Assembly: GCF_024213195.1 (NCBI RefSeq)
Contig: NZ_JANAVF010000023.1
Span: 1-64,000 of the forward strand
Source of the DNA: Streptomyces sp. TBY4
GTDB lineage: Bacteria > Actinomycetota > Actinomycetes > Streptomycetales > Streptomycetaceae
Reading direction: 5' to 3'
Length of the DNA: 64,000 nt
Under the pieces are notes generated by a model. The model had not been told where the DNA came from. It saw only the letters and a program-made list of their open reading frames with translations, and searched no databases. This document shows positions 44,564 to 52,146 of this stretch, piece by piece. The position numbers and the translations under genes are program-made. How positions within the stretch are numbered: position 1 is the first letter of the stretch; each line of letters opens with the position of its first letter.

Positions 44564-44582
44564 GCCGGCCGTCCCGGCCGGC
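44564..44582. terminator. bidirectional hairpin between convergent genes
   Basis: GCCGGCCG (44564-44571) and CGGCCGGC (44575-44582) pair across a 3-base loop. It is placed exactly between the chaperone stop and the stop of the minus-strand gene. Confidence 0.65.
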
Positions 44583-45814
44583 TACTCCGGGGTGCGGTCG
44601 CCCGTGCGGCGGCCGTCCCCGGCGGGCTCGGGACGTCCGCCACCGCCGCCCCGCGTCTCCAGTTCCTGCGCCAGGGCCCGCGCCTTCTCCACGAGGCTCC
44701 GCCGCACGTCCGGGTCCGCACGCTCCGCCCCGTCCGCCGGGGCATCGGCGGAGGGCGCCTGCGCGCGGGGCTGTACGGGGATCGTCCTCAGCGGCGGCAC
44801 GATGGGCCGGCCCCGCCGGCGTACGACCTTCCGGCCGGCCGGGGCCGCGCGCTTCTCCCGCCCTTCCTGGGCGGCAGGCGCCGGGCCGGCCCCCGGCTGC
44901 TCGTGCGCGCGGGGTTCCTCGGCGACGATCTCCTCGGCGGCGGCCTGCTGATGCCCCGCATCGGCCTGCCGCTCACGGGCCCGCCCGTCACGAGGCTGCG
45001 CGTCCCGGGACGGCCCGCCACCGGGCTGCGCGTCACCGGCCTGCTCGTCACGGGCCGGCCCGTCACCGAGCCGCTCACCACGGGCCCGCCCGTCGCCGGG
45101 CTGCGCGTCACCAACCCGCTCGCCACGAAGCCGCCCGTCACCGGGCTGCGCATCACCGGGCTCCGCGCCACCAGCCCGCCCGCCACGGGACGGCGCGTCA
45201 CCGGGCTGCTCGCCGCGGGCCCGCCCGTCACGGAACTGCGCATCACCGCGCTCCGCGCCACCGGCCCGCTCGTCACGAGGCTGCGCCTCATCGGGTCGCT
45301 CGCCACCGGTCCGCTCCTCGCGGAGCCCCCGGCCGACGGGTTGCCGCGCCCTGCGGATGCGCTCCTCGGCCTCGGTGACCAGGGCGGGCGGGTCGAGGAG
45401 GAGGGCGAAGGGCAGGCGGATCACCTCGGCTCCGCCGTCGTGGCGGCCGGCCCCGTCGGACCCGGCACCCGTACTGGGGCTCGTACCGGCGCCCGGGTTC
45501 GGCCCCCGCCGGCCGGCCGGGCCGGCCCCGCGTCCGGAGTCGCCGCCCGCGGCATAGGCGTCGACGACCCGCTTCTCGTACTCGCGCCGGATGCGGGGCA
45601 GGTCCTCGGCCATCGCCTCGGCCCAGCCGGCCGTGAACGCGGCCGTCTCGCGCCGGTCGAGCTCGGACCGGGGTATCACCACGAGGTCCTCCGGCGCGTG
45701 GCCGTCCGCGTGGACGAGCTCCGAGAGCCGGGCGAACAGATGCGGCAGATCGAGAGACATCTCGAGCCAGTCAACGGCATGGTCCGGCTCGCGGCCGCCT
45801 GCGTCCCCGTTCAT
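44582..45814 (-). CDS. large, repetitive, disordered protein encoded inside the tail module
   Basis: 410 residues on the opposite strand to the tail genes. The N-terminal 95 residues look folded (LPHLFARLSELVHADGHAPE, then RRETAAFTAGWAEAMAEDLP). After a Gly/Ser-rich linker and RLPFALLLDPPALVTEAEER come about 120 residues of degenerate repeats around G-D-A-Q-P-G-D-G-R-A-R-G-E, then a basic Pro-rich region and a helical end (VRRSLVEKARALAQELETRG). The RRET-x-A-x-TAGW motif recurs in the small gene at 46115. ATG at 45814 has only a distant GGAAGG, so the start could lie later. The opposite strand is also open but reads as low-complexity. Family and function unrecognised. Confidence 0.65.
   Translation of the reverse strand: MNGDAGGREPDHAVDWLEMSLDLPHLFARLSELVHADGHAPEDLVVIPRSELDRRETAAFTAGWAEAMAEDLPRIRREYEKRVVDAYAAGGDSGRGAGPAGRRGPNPGAGTSPSTGAGSDGAGRHDGGAEVIRLPFALLLDPPALVTEAEERIRRARQPVGRGLREERTGGERPDEAQPRDERAGGAERGDAQFRDGRARGEQPGDAPSRGGRAGGAEPGDAQPGDGRLRGERVGDAQPGDGRARGERLGDGPARDEQAGDAQPGGGPSRDAQPRDGRARERQADAGHQQAAAEEIVAEEPRAHEQPGAGPAPAAQEGREKRAAPAGRKVVRRRGRPIVPPLRTIPVQPRAQAPSADAPADGAERADPDVRRSLVEKARALAQELETRGGGGGRPEPAGDGRRTGDRTPE
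44950..45330 (-). repeat. degenerate in-frame repeats within the disordered protein gene
   Basis: Roughly 11-15-codon imperfect repeats of the type GDAQPGDGRARGE, with at least eight recognisable copies. Variation in copy number between strains would be expected. Confidence 0.6.
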
Positions 45815-46114
45815 GTGTCAACAACTGCCTTCCGCCCCCGAGGTCCCCTCGCGCCCCCGTTTGCACGCCGTTTCCCGGGGCCGGGGAACCAGTCGTCCAG
45901 CCTACCGGGTGCCCAAATCGCTCCCATGCCCTGCGAATCAGCCATGGGCGGACACCTCCGGACGGCGCGCAGGCCTTACCAGCTCGACAAACATCGAACG
46001 GATGTTCCAAACTCTGTTCGTACACTCGTTCGAGAACCGTTTCATCCGTGATGCCCCTGCCCTGACCCGCGGCGCCATCACACGCAAGGGCAAGCAACCG
46101 GAAGGCAGGCGTCC
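45815..46114. promoter_or_regulatory. 300-base divergent regulatory region
   Basis: It separates the minus-strand disordered protein gene from the plus-strand 46115 gene. It has no gene. Its right half is less GC-rich and holds the LexA-type box and a -10 element. Confidence 0.7.
45994..46026 (+). promoter_or_regulatory. LexA/SOS box with promoter
   Basis: TCGAACGGATGTTCCA at 45994-46009 contains GAAC-N4-GTTC exactly and matches the Gram-positive/actinobacterial SOS consensus TCGAAC-N4-GTTCGA at all but one conserved position. TACACT at 46021-46026 is a good -10, placing the box over the -35 region, as for LexA-repressed genes. It is 89 bases before the start at 46115. Confidence 0.7.
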
Positions 46115-46306
46115 ATGACCCAGCAGGCCGAGGGATCACGACCGCAGCTCACGCTCCACGACCGCCTCTGCCAGCTCCTCGACGGACCCGCCCCCCTCGA
46201 CAAGAAGGCCCTGCTCGCGACCCTGCACGCCGAGATCACCCGCCGCGAGACGCACGCGTACACGGCCGGCTGGAACGACGCCGTGTCGGAGCTGCGCCGC
46301 GCCTAG
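46115..46306 (+). CDS. small protein with RRET-x-A-x-TAGW motif
   Basis: 63 residues from ATG at 46115, behind GGAAGGCAGG. It is predicted helical: LTLHDRLCQLLDGPAPLDKK, then RRETHAYTAGWNDAVSELRR. The C-terminal motif is shared with residues around 58-68 of the minus-strand disordered protein across the promoter region. No family recognised; small proteins with this motif are seen in actinophages by general pattern only. It is the first gene after the LexA box. Confidence 0.7.
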   Translation: MTQQAEGSRPQLTLHDRLCQLLDGPAPLDKKALLATLHAEITRRETHAYTAGWNDAVSELRRA

Positions 46307-46321
46307 CCCTTCGTACGCCTC

Positions 46322-46355
46322 CCAGCCCCTGCCGTGCTGTTCCGGCAGGGGCTGG
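46322..46355 (+). terminator. hairpin after the small gene
   Basis: CCAGCCCCTGCCG (46322-46334) pairs perfectly with 46343-46355, 8-base loop. No T-run follows, so partial read-through into the tape-measure genes is likely. Confidence 0.65.
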
Positions 46356-46397
46356 CGGCGTTCAGAGGCCGCACCGGGCCAGAACCGGAGGACCCCC

Positions 46398-47282
46398 GTG
46401 CCCGACCCCACCAACGCAGAGATCCACGCGCTGATCACCGACCTCAAGACCAACATCGTGACGCCGTTCAAGAGCTACGTCATGAAGAACGAAGCATCGC
46501 CCCTGGTCACCGAGAACTTCCTGACCACCAAGCTCGACCAGCTCGCCCAGGACATCAAGGCAGCCCCCGGCGCACCCCCGGCCGGGGAGAAGCCGCCCTC
46601 CAAGGCCTGGTGGGAGACCCTGCTCGAAATCCTCGGACTGAAGGACCTCGTCTCGGTCATCAAGGAAGCCGGGAAGGTGGGGATCATCGCCACCGTGCTG
46701 GGCGGGCTCGTCGTCGCCGTCGCCGCGATCGGACTCAAGTTCCTCGACTTCGGCAACATGTTCAAGAGCCTCACCGAGTTCCTCACCAGGAACAGCGCGG
46801 CCGGCCCCCGCATCCTCGCGCCGAGCCCGAGGGGACTCCCCTCCCTCCAGACCCGCCAGTCGGTCGAGAACCCCGTGCTGGCCGCCATGGCGAGCGTTCC
46901 GGACCCCTCGACCCTGGAGCCCCTGCGCGCCAAGCTCGAGGTCCTCAATCCGGAGATCGCGAAGTTCAACACCGAGATCCGGCGGATGCCCTCCGCCTCG
47001 GACCTGACCAAGACGGCGACCGCCCTCGGAAAGCTGGAGCAGGTGGTCCTCCGCCTGACTCCGCAGACGGTCAAGGACCTCGCCCAGGAGGTCACCAAGC
47101 TCAAGGACGCCGTGACCGGCTTCGACCCGACGAAGCTGCCCAAGCCGCAGACCATGACCCAGACCGCGCAGGCCATGGGCCAGGTCAGGACGGCGACGGA
47201 CACCCTGGCCGGCCGGTTCGCCAACCTCACCCGCGAGGCGCGTCTGCTCGCCGACGCCGTCGCCGCCGCCCCGTCGACCTAG
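46398..47282 (+). CDS. tail-module protein with one membrane helix and coiled coils
   Basis: 294 residues from GTG at 46398, behind GGAGGACCCCC. A charged helical N-terminus, a single hydrophobic helix (residues about 93-114, VGIIATVLGGLVVAVAAIGL), then a long helical C-terminal half (LEPLRAKLEVLNPEIAKFNT and LTKTATALGKLEQVVLRLTP). It stands in the first tape-measure position. It could be a tape-measure fragment, an inner-tail protein that inserts in the target membrane, or an assembly factor; the sequence does not decide. Confidence 0.6.
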   Translation: MPDPTNAEIHALITDLKTNIVTPFKSYVMKNEASPLVTENFLTTKLDQLAQDIKAAPGAPPAGEKPPSKAWWETLLEILGLKDLVSVIKEAGKVGIIATVLGGLVVAVAAIGLKFLDFGNMFKSLTEFLTRNSAAGPRILAPSPRGLPSLQTRQSVENPVLAAMASVPDPSTLEPLRAKLEVLNPEIAKFNTEIRRMPSASDLTKTATALGKLEQVVLRLTPQTVKDLAQEVTKLKDAVTGFDPTKLPKPQTMTQTAQAMGQVRTATDTLAGRFANLTREARLLADAVAAAPST

Positions 47283-47321
47283 GGCGTGCCCTGACCCGCA
47301 CACACAGAAAGGAGGCGGGCC

Positions 47322-48515
47322 GTGAGTCTCGTCAGCTCCACCAAGCGTGCCTCGGACGCCCTGCGCAACCTCAAGACCCAGGCCTCGGGAGCCGCCGCCC
47401 CCGTCAAACGCGTCGGCGACGCCGGGAGCAAGGCGTCCGGGCAGCTCAGGACGCTCCGCACGTCCGCCCAGGGCTCCACCGGCCAGCTCAAGAACCTCAA
47501 GACCGCCGCCGATCAGGCCGAGCGCTCCCTGGCCAAGGCCGGGCAGACCGGCCAGCGGAGCGGAACGCAGCTGGGGAGGTTCAAGACCGGCGCCGACCGC
47601 GCCGCCTCGGGCCAGGACAAGCTCAACAAGTCCATGCGGGGCAATTTCCTCGCCCGGCTGCTCGAACTGTTCATGCCGCTCATCGAGAAGATCGTCGAGA
47701 TGGCGATGCGCTCCAAGACCATGCAGGCGGTCCTGCGTACGGCGTTCACCGCCATCCGCACCGTGATCTCCGCGGTGATGAAGGCCATCGGCCCGATCAT
47801 CAAGAGCGCCGGCAACCTGATCAAGTCGGTGTGGAACAGCGTCAAGAGTGCCGTCATGCCGATCCTGAAGGCCATCGGCGACGCCGTGAAGACCGCCTTC
47901 AACGGCATCCGCACGGCCATCAGCACCGTGATGAACGCCGTCCGCTCCGTCATCAGCAGCGTGTGGAACGCCATCAAGGCCGTCATCCTGCCGGTGGTCA
48001 ACTGGATCAAATCGGCCGTGCCGGACGCCTTCAACGCCGTCAAGGACAAGATGTCCAGCGCGTGGAACGCCCTCAAGGGCATCGCGTCCGGCGCCTTCGG
48101 CGCCATCGTCGGCGCGGTCAAGTCCCCCATCAACTCCGTCATCGGCCTGATCAACTCGATGATCGACCGGATCAACCGGATACGCGTCAGCGTCCCGGGC
48201 TGGGTCCCCGTCGTCGGCGGCAAGAGCTTCGGCGTCAGCCTGCCCACGATCCCGATGCTCGCCACCGGCGGCGTCGTCATGCCGCGCAGCGGCGGCGTAC
48301 CGGCGATCCTCGCCGAGGCCGGCGAGGCCGAAGCCGTCCTCCCGCTGTCCAAGCTCGACCGGCTGCTCGCCCGTACGGCCGCACGCGCCCGCGCGTCGGC
48401 CCCCGGGTCCGGCGCCGGTTCCGCGCTCCACATCGAGAACTACTACGCCCACGCGTCCAGCGACCCCCAGCGCACCGCCGACGCGCTCATGTACCTGGCG
48501 AAGGCCCGCGGATGA
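47322..48515 (+). CDS. tape measure protein, paralogue 1
   Basis: 397 residues from GTG at 47322, behind AAAGGAGGCGGGCC. The N-terminus is helical and Ala/Lys/Gln-rich. The centre repeats a short hydrophobic unit with Trp/Phe (SVWNSVKSAVMPILKAIGDA, then SVWNAIKAVILPVVNWIKSA) of about 11-18 residues. The end has the tape-measure signature PMLATGGVVMPRSGG and AGEAEAVLPLSKLDRLLA. It stretches inside the tube and sets its length. It overlaps the next gene (ATGA). Much shorter than typical phage tape measures (often above 700 residues). Confidence 0.78.
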   Translation: MSLVSSTKRASDALRNLKTQASGAAAPVKRVGDAGSKASGQLRTLRTSAQGSTGQLKNLKTAADQAERSLAKAGQTGQRSGTQLGRFKTGADRAASGQDKLNKSMRGNFLARLLELFMPLIEKIVEMAMRSKTMQAVLRTAFTAIRTVISAVMKAIGPIIKSAGNLIKSVWNSVKSAVMPILKAIGDAVKTAFNGIRTAISTVMNAVRSVISSVWNAIKAVILPVVNWIKSAVPDAFNAVKDKMSSAWNALKGIASGAFGAIVGAVKSPINSVIGLINSMIDRINRIRVSVPGWVPVVGGKSFGVSLPTIPMLATGGVVMPRSGGVPAILAEAGEAEAVLPLSKLDRLLARTAARARASAPGSGAGSALHIENYYAHASSDPQRTADALMYLAKARG

Positions 48516-49795
48516 GCGCGGCCGCCGCGGCCCTGAACCCCCTCGGCGGCCTCACCCGGGGGTTCCGCGCGCTCACCGGCCCGATGGGCCGGGCCGGACA
48601 GGCCGCGGGCCAGGCCTCCGCGTCGCTGCGGCAGTTCACCACCGCGGTCCGCGGGGCCGACACCGCCACCGCCCGCCTCGCTCCGGCCGCCGCCCAGGCG
48701 GCCAAGGTGCTCGCCGGACTGAAGGCCCAGGCGGCCGCGGCCACCGGCTCCGCGAACAGGATCGGCGGGTCGGCGAGCCGGGCCTCCACCGGCGCCCGGC
48801 GCACCGGAGCGGGCGCCGCGGGACCCCGTTCCGCCCTGCTCAGGATCGGCAGGGGCGCCGGCGGCGTCCTGGCCCTGCTCGGCCGGGTGATCGACCTGAG
48901 CGGGATCCTCGGCACGCTGATGGGCACCTTCGGCATCGCCATGACCGCCGCCTCCGTCGCCATGACCGCGGCCAACGTGGCCATGCGCGCCAACCCGCTC
49001 GGCTTCCTCCTCGGGATCCTGGTCCCGGTCGGAGCCTGGCTGATCGAGCTCGCCCTGAACTCCGAGACCGGCGGGCGACTCATGGAGGAGCTCTTCGCCT
49101 ACGTCGAGAAGGTGTTCGAGGAGCAGCTGAAGTTCCTCCTCCCGCTGCTCAAGGCCGTCGGCGAGATCGTCAGCAGCTACTTCAAGGGGTACTTCGCGGT
49201 CGTCACCGGCGTGCTCGCCCTGCTGCGCGGCGACGTGGGCGGCCTCTCCCGCGCCGGCGGCTCGGTCGACTCGGCCACCCGCTCCCTGCGCTCCATCGCC
49301 TCCGGCGCCTTCAACGCGGTCATGGACCCCATCCGGCCGGTGATCACCTTCCTCACCAGCACCCTCCCCGGCTCCTTCGCCCGCGTGAGCGGCGCCCTCT
49401 CCAGCTCGCTCGGCGGCATCGGCCGCATGGTGACCACCGGCCTCCAGGCCGTCCTGGCCGTGGTCACGGGCCCCTTCAACGGCATGATCGCCTTCGCCAA
49501 CTGGATCATCGACGGCCTCCAGAAGCTCAGCTTCTCGTTCTTCGGGAAGAAGTTCGGGGTCAAGCTCGACAAGATCCCGATGCTCGCGGAGGGCGGCGTC
49601 GTCTGGCCGGTGTCCATGGGCCAGGACCCGCGCATCCACCCCGTGTCGGACCTCGACCACCGCCGCGTCCCGCCCGCCGGTCCGCACGACCCGCGCCGGG
49701 CTCCGTACCGCGTCGAGGAGTTCCGGGAGGAGGCGGGAGCCGGGCCCCGGGCCGTCGCCGAGGACCTGCTGTTCCTCGCCTCCGCCCACGCCTGA
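48512..49795 (+). CDS. tape measure protein, paralogue 2
   Basis: 427 residues from ATG at 48512. An Ala/Ser/Arg-rich N-terminal third is followed by a hydrophobic block (GVLALLGRVIDLSGILGTL, then AMRANPLGFLLGILVPVGAW) of the type found in phage tape measures. The end has KIPMLAEGGVVWPVSMGQ and then EDLLFLASAHA, echoing the endings of paralogue 1 (PMLATGGVV and DALMYLAKARG). Two adjacent, coupled tape-measure-like proteins with matching ends suggest duplication. Confidence 0.75.
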   Translation: MSAAAAALNPLGGLTRGFRALTGPMGRAGQAAGQASASLRQFTTAVRGADTATARLAPAAAQAAKVLAGLKAQAAAATGSANRIGGSASRASTGARRTGAGAAGPRSALLRIGRGAGGVLALLGRVIDLSGILGTLMGTFGIAMTAASVAMTAANVAMRANPLGFLLGILVPVGAWLIELALNSETGGRLMEELFAYVEKVFEEQLKFLLPLLKAVGEIVSSYFKGYFAVVTGVLALLRGDVGGLSRAGGSVDSATRSLRSIASGAFNAVMDPIRPVITFLTSTLPGSFARVSGALSSSLGGIGRMVTTGLQAVLAVVTGPFNGMIAFANWIIDGLQKLSFSFFGKKFGVKLDKIPMLAEGGVVWPVSMGQDPRIHPVSDLDHRRVPPAGPHDPRRAPYRVEEFREEAGAGPRAVAEDLLFLASAHA

Positions 49796-49796
49796 C

Positions 49797-49894
49797 CCGT
49801 ACGGAGCCTGCGCCCGCGCATTCCCCGTACGGAGCTCCCGCACGACCCGTACGGAACCTCCGCCCGAGCCCCGCCCGCGCGCGTCCCCGTACGG
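49797..49894 (+). repeat. four copies of CCGTACGG upstream of the distal tail gene
   Basis: The palindromic octamer occurs at 49797-49804, 49825-49832, 49847-49854 and 49887-49894, in a 136-base gap with no gene. Three copies are followed by AGC or AAC. Confidence 0.75.
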
Positions 49895-49931
49895 CCCACC
49901 ACCCCCACCCGAGACGAGGTGACGGCCCGTC

Positions 49932-50840
49932 ATGGCCGAGACCGCACACCCCTACACGGCCGATCTCGCACCCGGCTCGCTCATCACCCAGGACGGGCAG
50001 ATGCAGTGGGCCGGGATGCTCTTCGGCCCCGGCACCCCCTACACCATCGAGAAGTCGGGGCTCAGCGGCTGGGAGGACCTGCCCGAGTTCGACAGCTCCG
50101 ACGCCGAACGCCCCACCGGACACGGCTCCTGGCCCGGCGCCCGCTACGCCAAGCCCCGCAAGGTCGGCGGCACCCTGTGGATGGTCCCCGAGCGGGGCGC
50201 CTCCCTGGCCACCGTCCGGGCCCTGCGCCAGGCGCTGACCCTCGGCGACCAGGAGCGCTGGCTCGCGGTCCGGGTGCACGGCGAGACCCTGGCCGTACGG
50301 GCCCGCGTCGCCCAGCGGATCGTCCCGGCCGACCGGGCGTACGCCACCCAGGGCGCGGCCAAGGCCTCCGTGCAGTGGCTGGCCACCGACCCGCGCCGGT
50401 ACCTGGTCGACGAGCAGTCGGCCCTCGTCCACGCCCCGGAGCCGGAGAGCGGCCTGACCTGGCCGCTGGTCTGGCCCCTGAACTGGGGCACGGCCTCCAG
50501 GACGGGCGACGCCGGCGCCGACAACGACGGCTCCGCCCCCTCCCACCCGGTCATCACCTTCCGCGGCCCCTGCGGCACCCCCTCCGTGACGGAACGGATC
50601 AGCCGCCGCCGGCTGCGGTACGCGATCGACCTGACCGCCGGTGACGAGCTGGTCGTGGACACCGCCGCCGGCACGGTCACCCTCAACGGCAACGCCTCGC
50701 GCCGGCACACGGCCACCGCGGACAGCGGCCCGGAGGAGCTCTTCACCTTCGAACCGGGCCGCGCCGAGCTGTCCTTCCGCCCGGACACGGCCGGCCCCGG
50801 CGCCCTGATGTCGGTCCGCTGGCGCAGCGCGGAGTGGTAG
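49932..50840 (+). CDS. distal tail protein (Dit-like)
   Basis: 302 residues from ATG at 49932, behind GACGAGGTGACGG. The N-terminal hub domain has FGPGTPYTIEKSGLSGWEDLP and a ring-forming beta segment RAVRVHGETLAVRARVAQRI-type. The middle DPRRYLVDE is typical of siphophage Dit/minor tail proteins, and the C-terminal galectin-like part has HPVITFRGPC and SVRWRSAEW at the end. It would close the tube and anchor the baseplate. It is in the canonical place directly after the tape measures. Confidence 0.82.
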   Translation: MAETAHPYTADLAPGSLITQDGQMQWAGMLFGPGTPYTIEKSGLSGWEDLPEFDSSDAERPTGHGSWPGARYAKPRKVGGTLWMVPERGASLATVRALRQALTLGDQERWLAVRVHGETLAVRARVAQRIVPADRAYATQGAAKASVQWLATDPRRYLVDEQSALVHAPEPESGLTWPLVWPLNWGTASRTGDAGADNDGSAPSHPVITFRGPCGTPSVTERISRRRLRYAIDLTAGDELVVDTAAGTVTLNGNASRRHTATADSGPEELFTFEPGRAELSFRPDTAGPGALMSVRWRSAEW

Positions 50841-50907
50841 CGGAAGCCCCGCTCGCCTCCCCCCTCCTTCCCCCCTTTTTTCCTCTCCTCCCCGAACGGA
50901 GTTCCCC

Positions 50908-52092
50908 ATGCCGCTCATCACCAGCTGGCTCTCCCCGACCGGCCAGACCCGCGAGGACACCCGGGTCAGCCAGATCGGCGCCACCACCCCGGTCAACGCC
51001 GCGCAGGCCCGCTCCGGGATCCTGCCGGGCTCCTACGGCGGCCAGTACCGCGTGTCGGGATTCTGGACCGAGGGCACGTCCGCGATGTCCGCCACCGTCT
51101 ACAACGGCCGCGCCGTCATCCAGGGCCTGCACTCCCAGGGCTTCTACCAGGTGGTCCTCGACGGCAACGTCGTCCTGACCTTCGCCGACGGCGACGCCCA
51201 GTACGACCGGATCGACCTGGTCGTCCTGCGGGTCTACGACGCCTCGTACGACTCCACCGGCAAGTACGAGGCGGCCGTCGAGATCGTTCGCGGCACCCCC
51301 GCGGCCATCCCGCCGGTCCCGGCCGCCCCGGTGCTCTCCCTCCCCCTCTACGAGGTCGCCGTCCCGGCCGGCACCAGCGCCGGCAAGGGCGGCATCGTCT
51401 GGGCCGACACCCTGAGGGACCTGCGGACGACCACGGTCGCGATCGGCGGCATCGTGCCCGCCTACGGGGACACCGGCGCGGGCGCCTACCCGGGCCAGTA
51501 CCAGGACACCCACACCGCGCTGGAGCGCTGGGACGGCTCCGCCTGGGTCCCGTACCCGGCCGCGATCGGCGGCATCGCGCCCAAGGACACGCTGACCTCG
51601 GCCAGTTACGTCGGCCAGTACCGCGACACCCCGCAGCGCGTGCTCCAGCGCTGGAACGGCAGCGCCTGGCTGCCGGCCTTCCCGGCCACGCTGTTCAAGG
51701 AGAGCCTCGACTCGGGCTTCACCACGGCCGTCGCCTACTCGGAGAACCTCCAGGACACGACGTTCGGTCCGCTCCGGATCACCTTCAACGCACCGCCCTC
51801 CGGCGTGGTCCTGCTCCATTACGGGGCGAACACCTCGACGTCCGGGAACGCCGCGGCCATCGGCTTCACGAGCCCGTACGTGACGCAGGGATCCACCCTG
51901 GTCTGGGACCCGGTGGACGAGCGCTCGGCCCTCTCCGCGGGCGAACCGGGTTCCTCGGTCTCCACCGTCACCCGGCTCGGCGGACTGACCGCCGACCTCC
52001 CGTACACCGTGACCCTGATGCACCGCGTCAGCGTCGCCGGGATCAGGGCCTGGTTCGACAACATCTTCCTGCGCATCGAGCCCCTGTCCTGA
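50908..52092 (+). CDS. minor tail / baseplate protein
   Basis: 394 residues from ATG at 50908. The N-terminal 175 residues (MPLITSWLSPTGQTREDTRV, then YDRIDLVVLRVYDASYDSTG) match the common actinophage baseplate or upper-fibre module. Two 40-residue repeats follow at about 178-217 and 219-258 (GQYQDTHTALERWDGSAWVP and GQYRDTPQRVLQRWNGSAWL). The C-terminal 135 residues are predicted beta-rich and may bind a receptor. Confidence 0.72.
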   Translation: MPLITSWLSPTGQTREDTRVSQIGATTPVNAAQARSGILPGSYGGQYRVSGFWTEGTSAMSATVYNGRAVIQGLHSQGFYQVVLDGNVVLTFADGDAQYDRIDLVVLRVYDASYDSTGKYEAAVEIVRGTPAAIPPVPAAPVLSLPLYEVAVPAGTSAGKGGIVWADTLRDLRTTTVAIGGIVPAYGDTGAGAYPGQYQDTHTALERWDGSAWVPYPAAIGGIAPKDTLTSASYVGQYRDTPQRVLQRWNGSAWLPAFPATLFKESLDSGFTTAVAYSENLQDTTFGPLRITFNAPPSGVVLLHYGANTSTSGNAAAIGFTSPYVTQGSTLVWDPVDERSALSAGEPGSSVSTVTRLGGLTADLPYTVTLMHRVSVAGIRAWFDNIFLRIEPLS

Positions 52093-52146
52093 GACCCGTT
52101 CCCGAGCCCCGGTCAGCGCTTCGAAGGACTCGAAGGAGAAGCCCGT

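Noticed and set aside
44903..46051. Plus-strand open frame opposite the disordered protein gene
   Set aside because: It is mostly VTGLR-type low complexity without a ribosome-binding site. The minus frame has folded-looking ends and a motif shared with the 46115 gene. Some doubt remains because both frames are open.
46362..48452. Minus-strand 696-codon open frame opposite the tape-measure genes
   Set aside because: The plus strand carries the family motifs, ribosome-binding sites and coupled starts; the minus frame is Gly/Arg/Asp/His low complexity.
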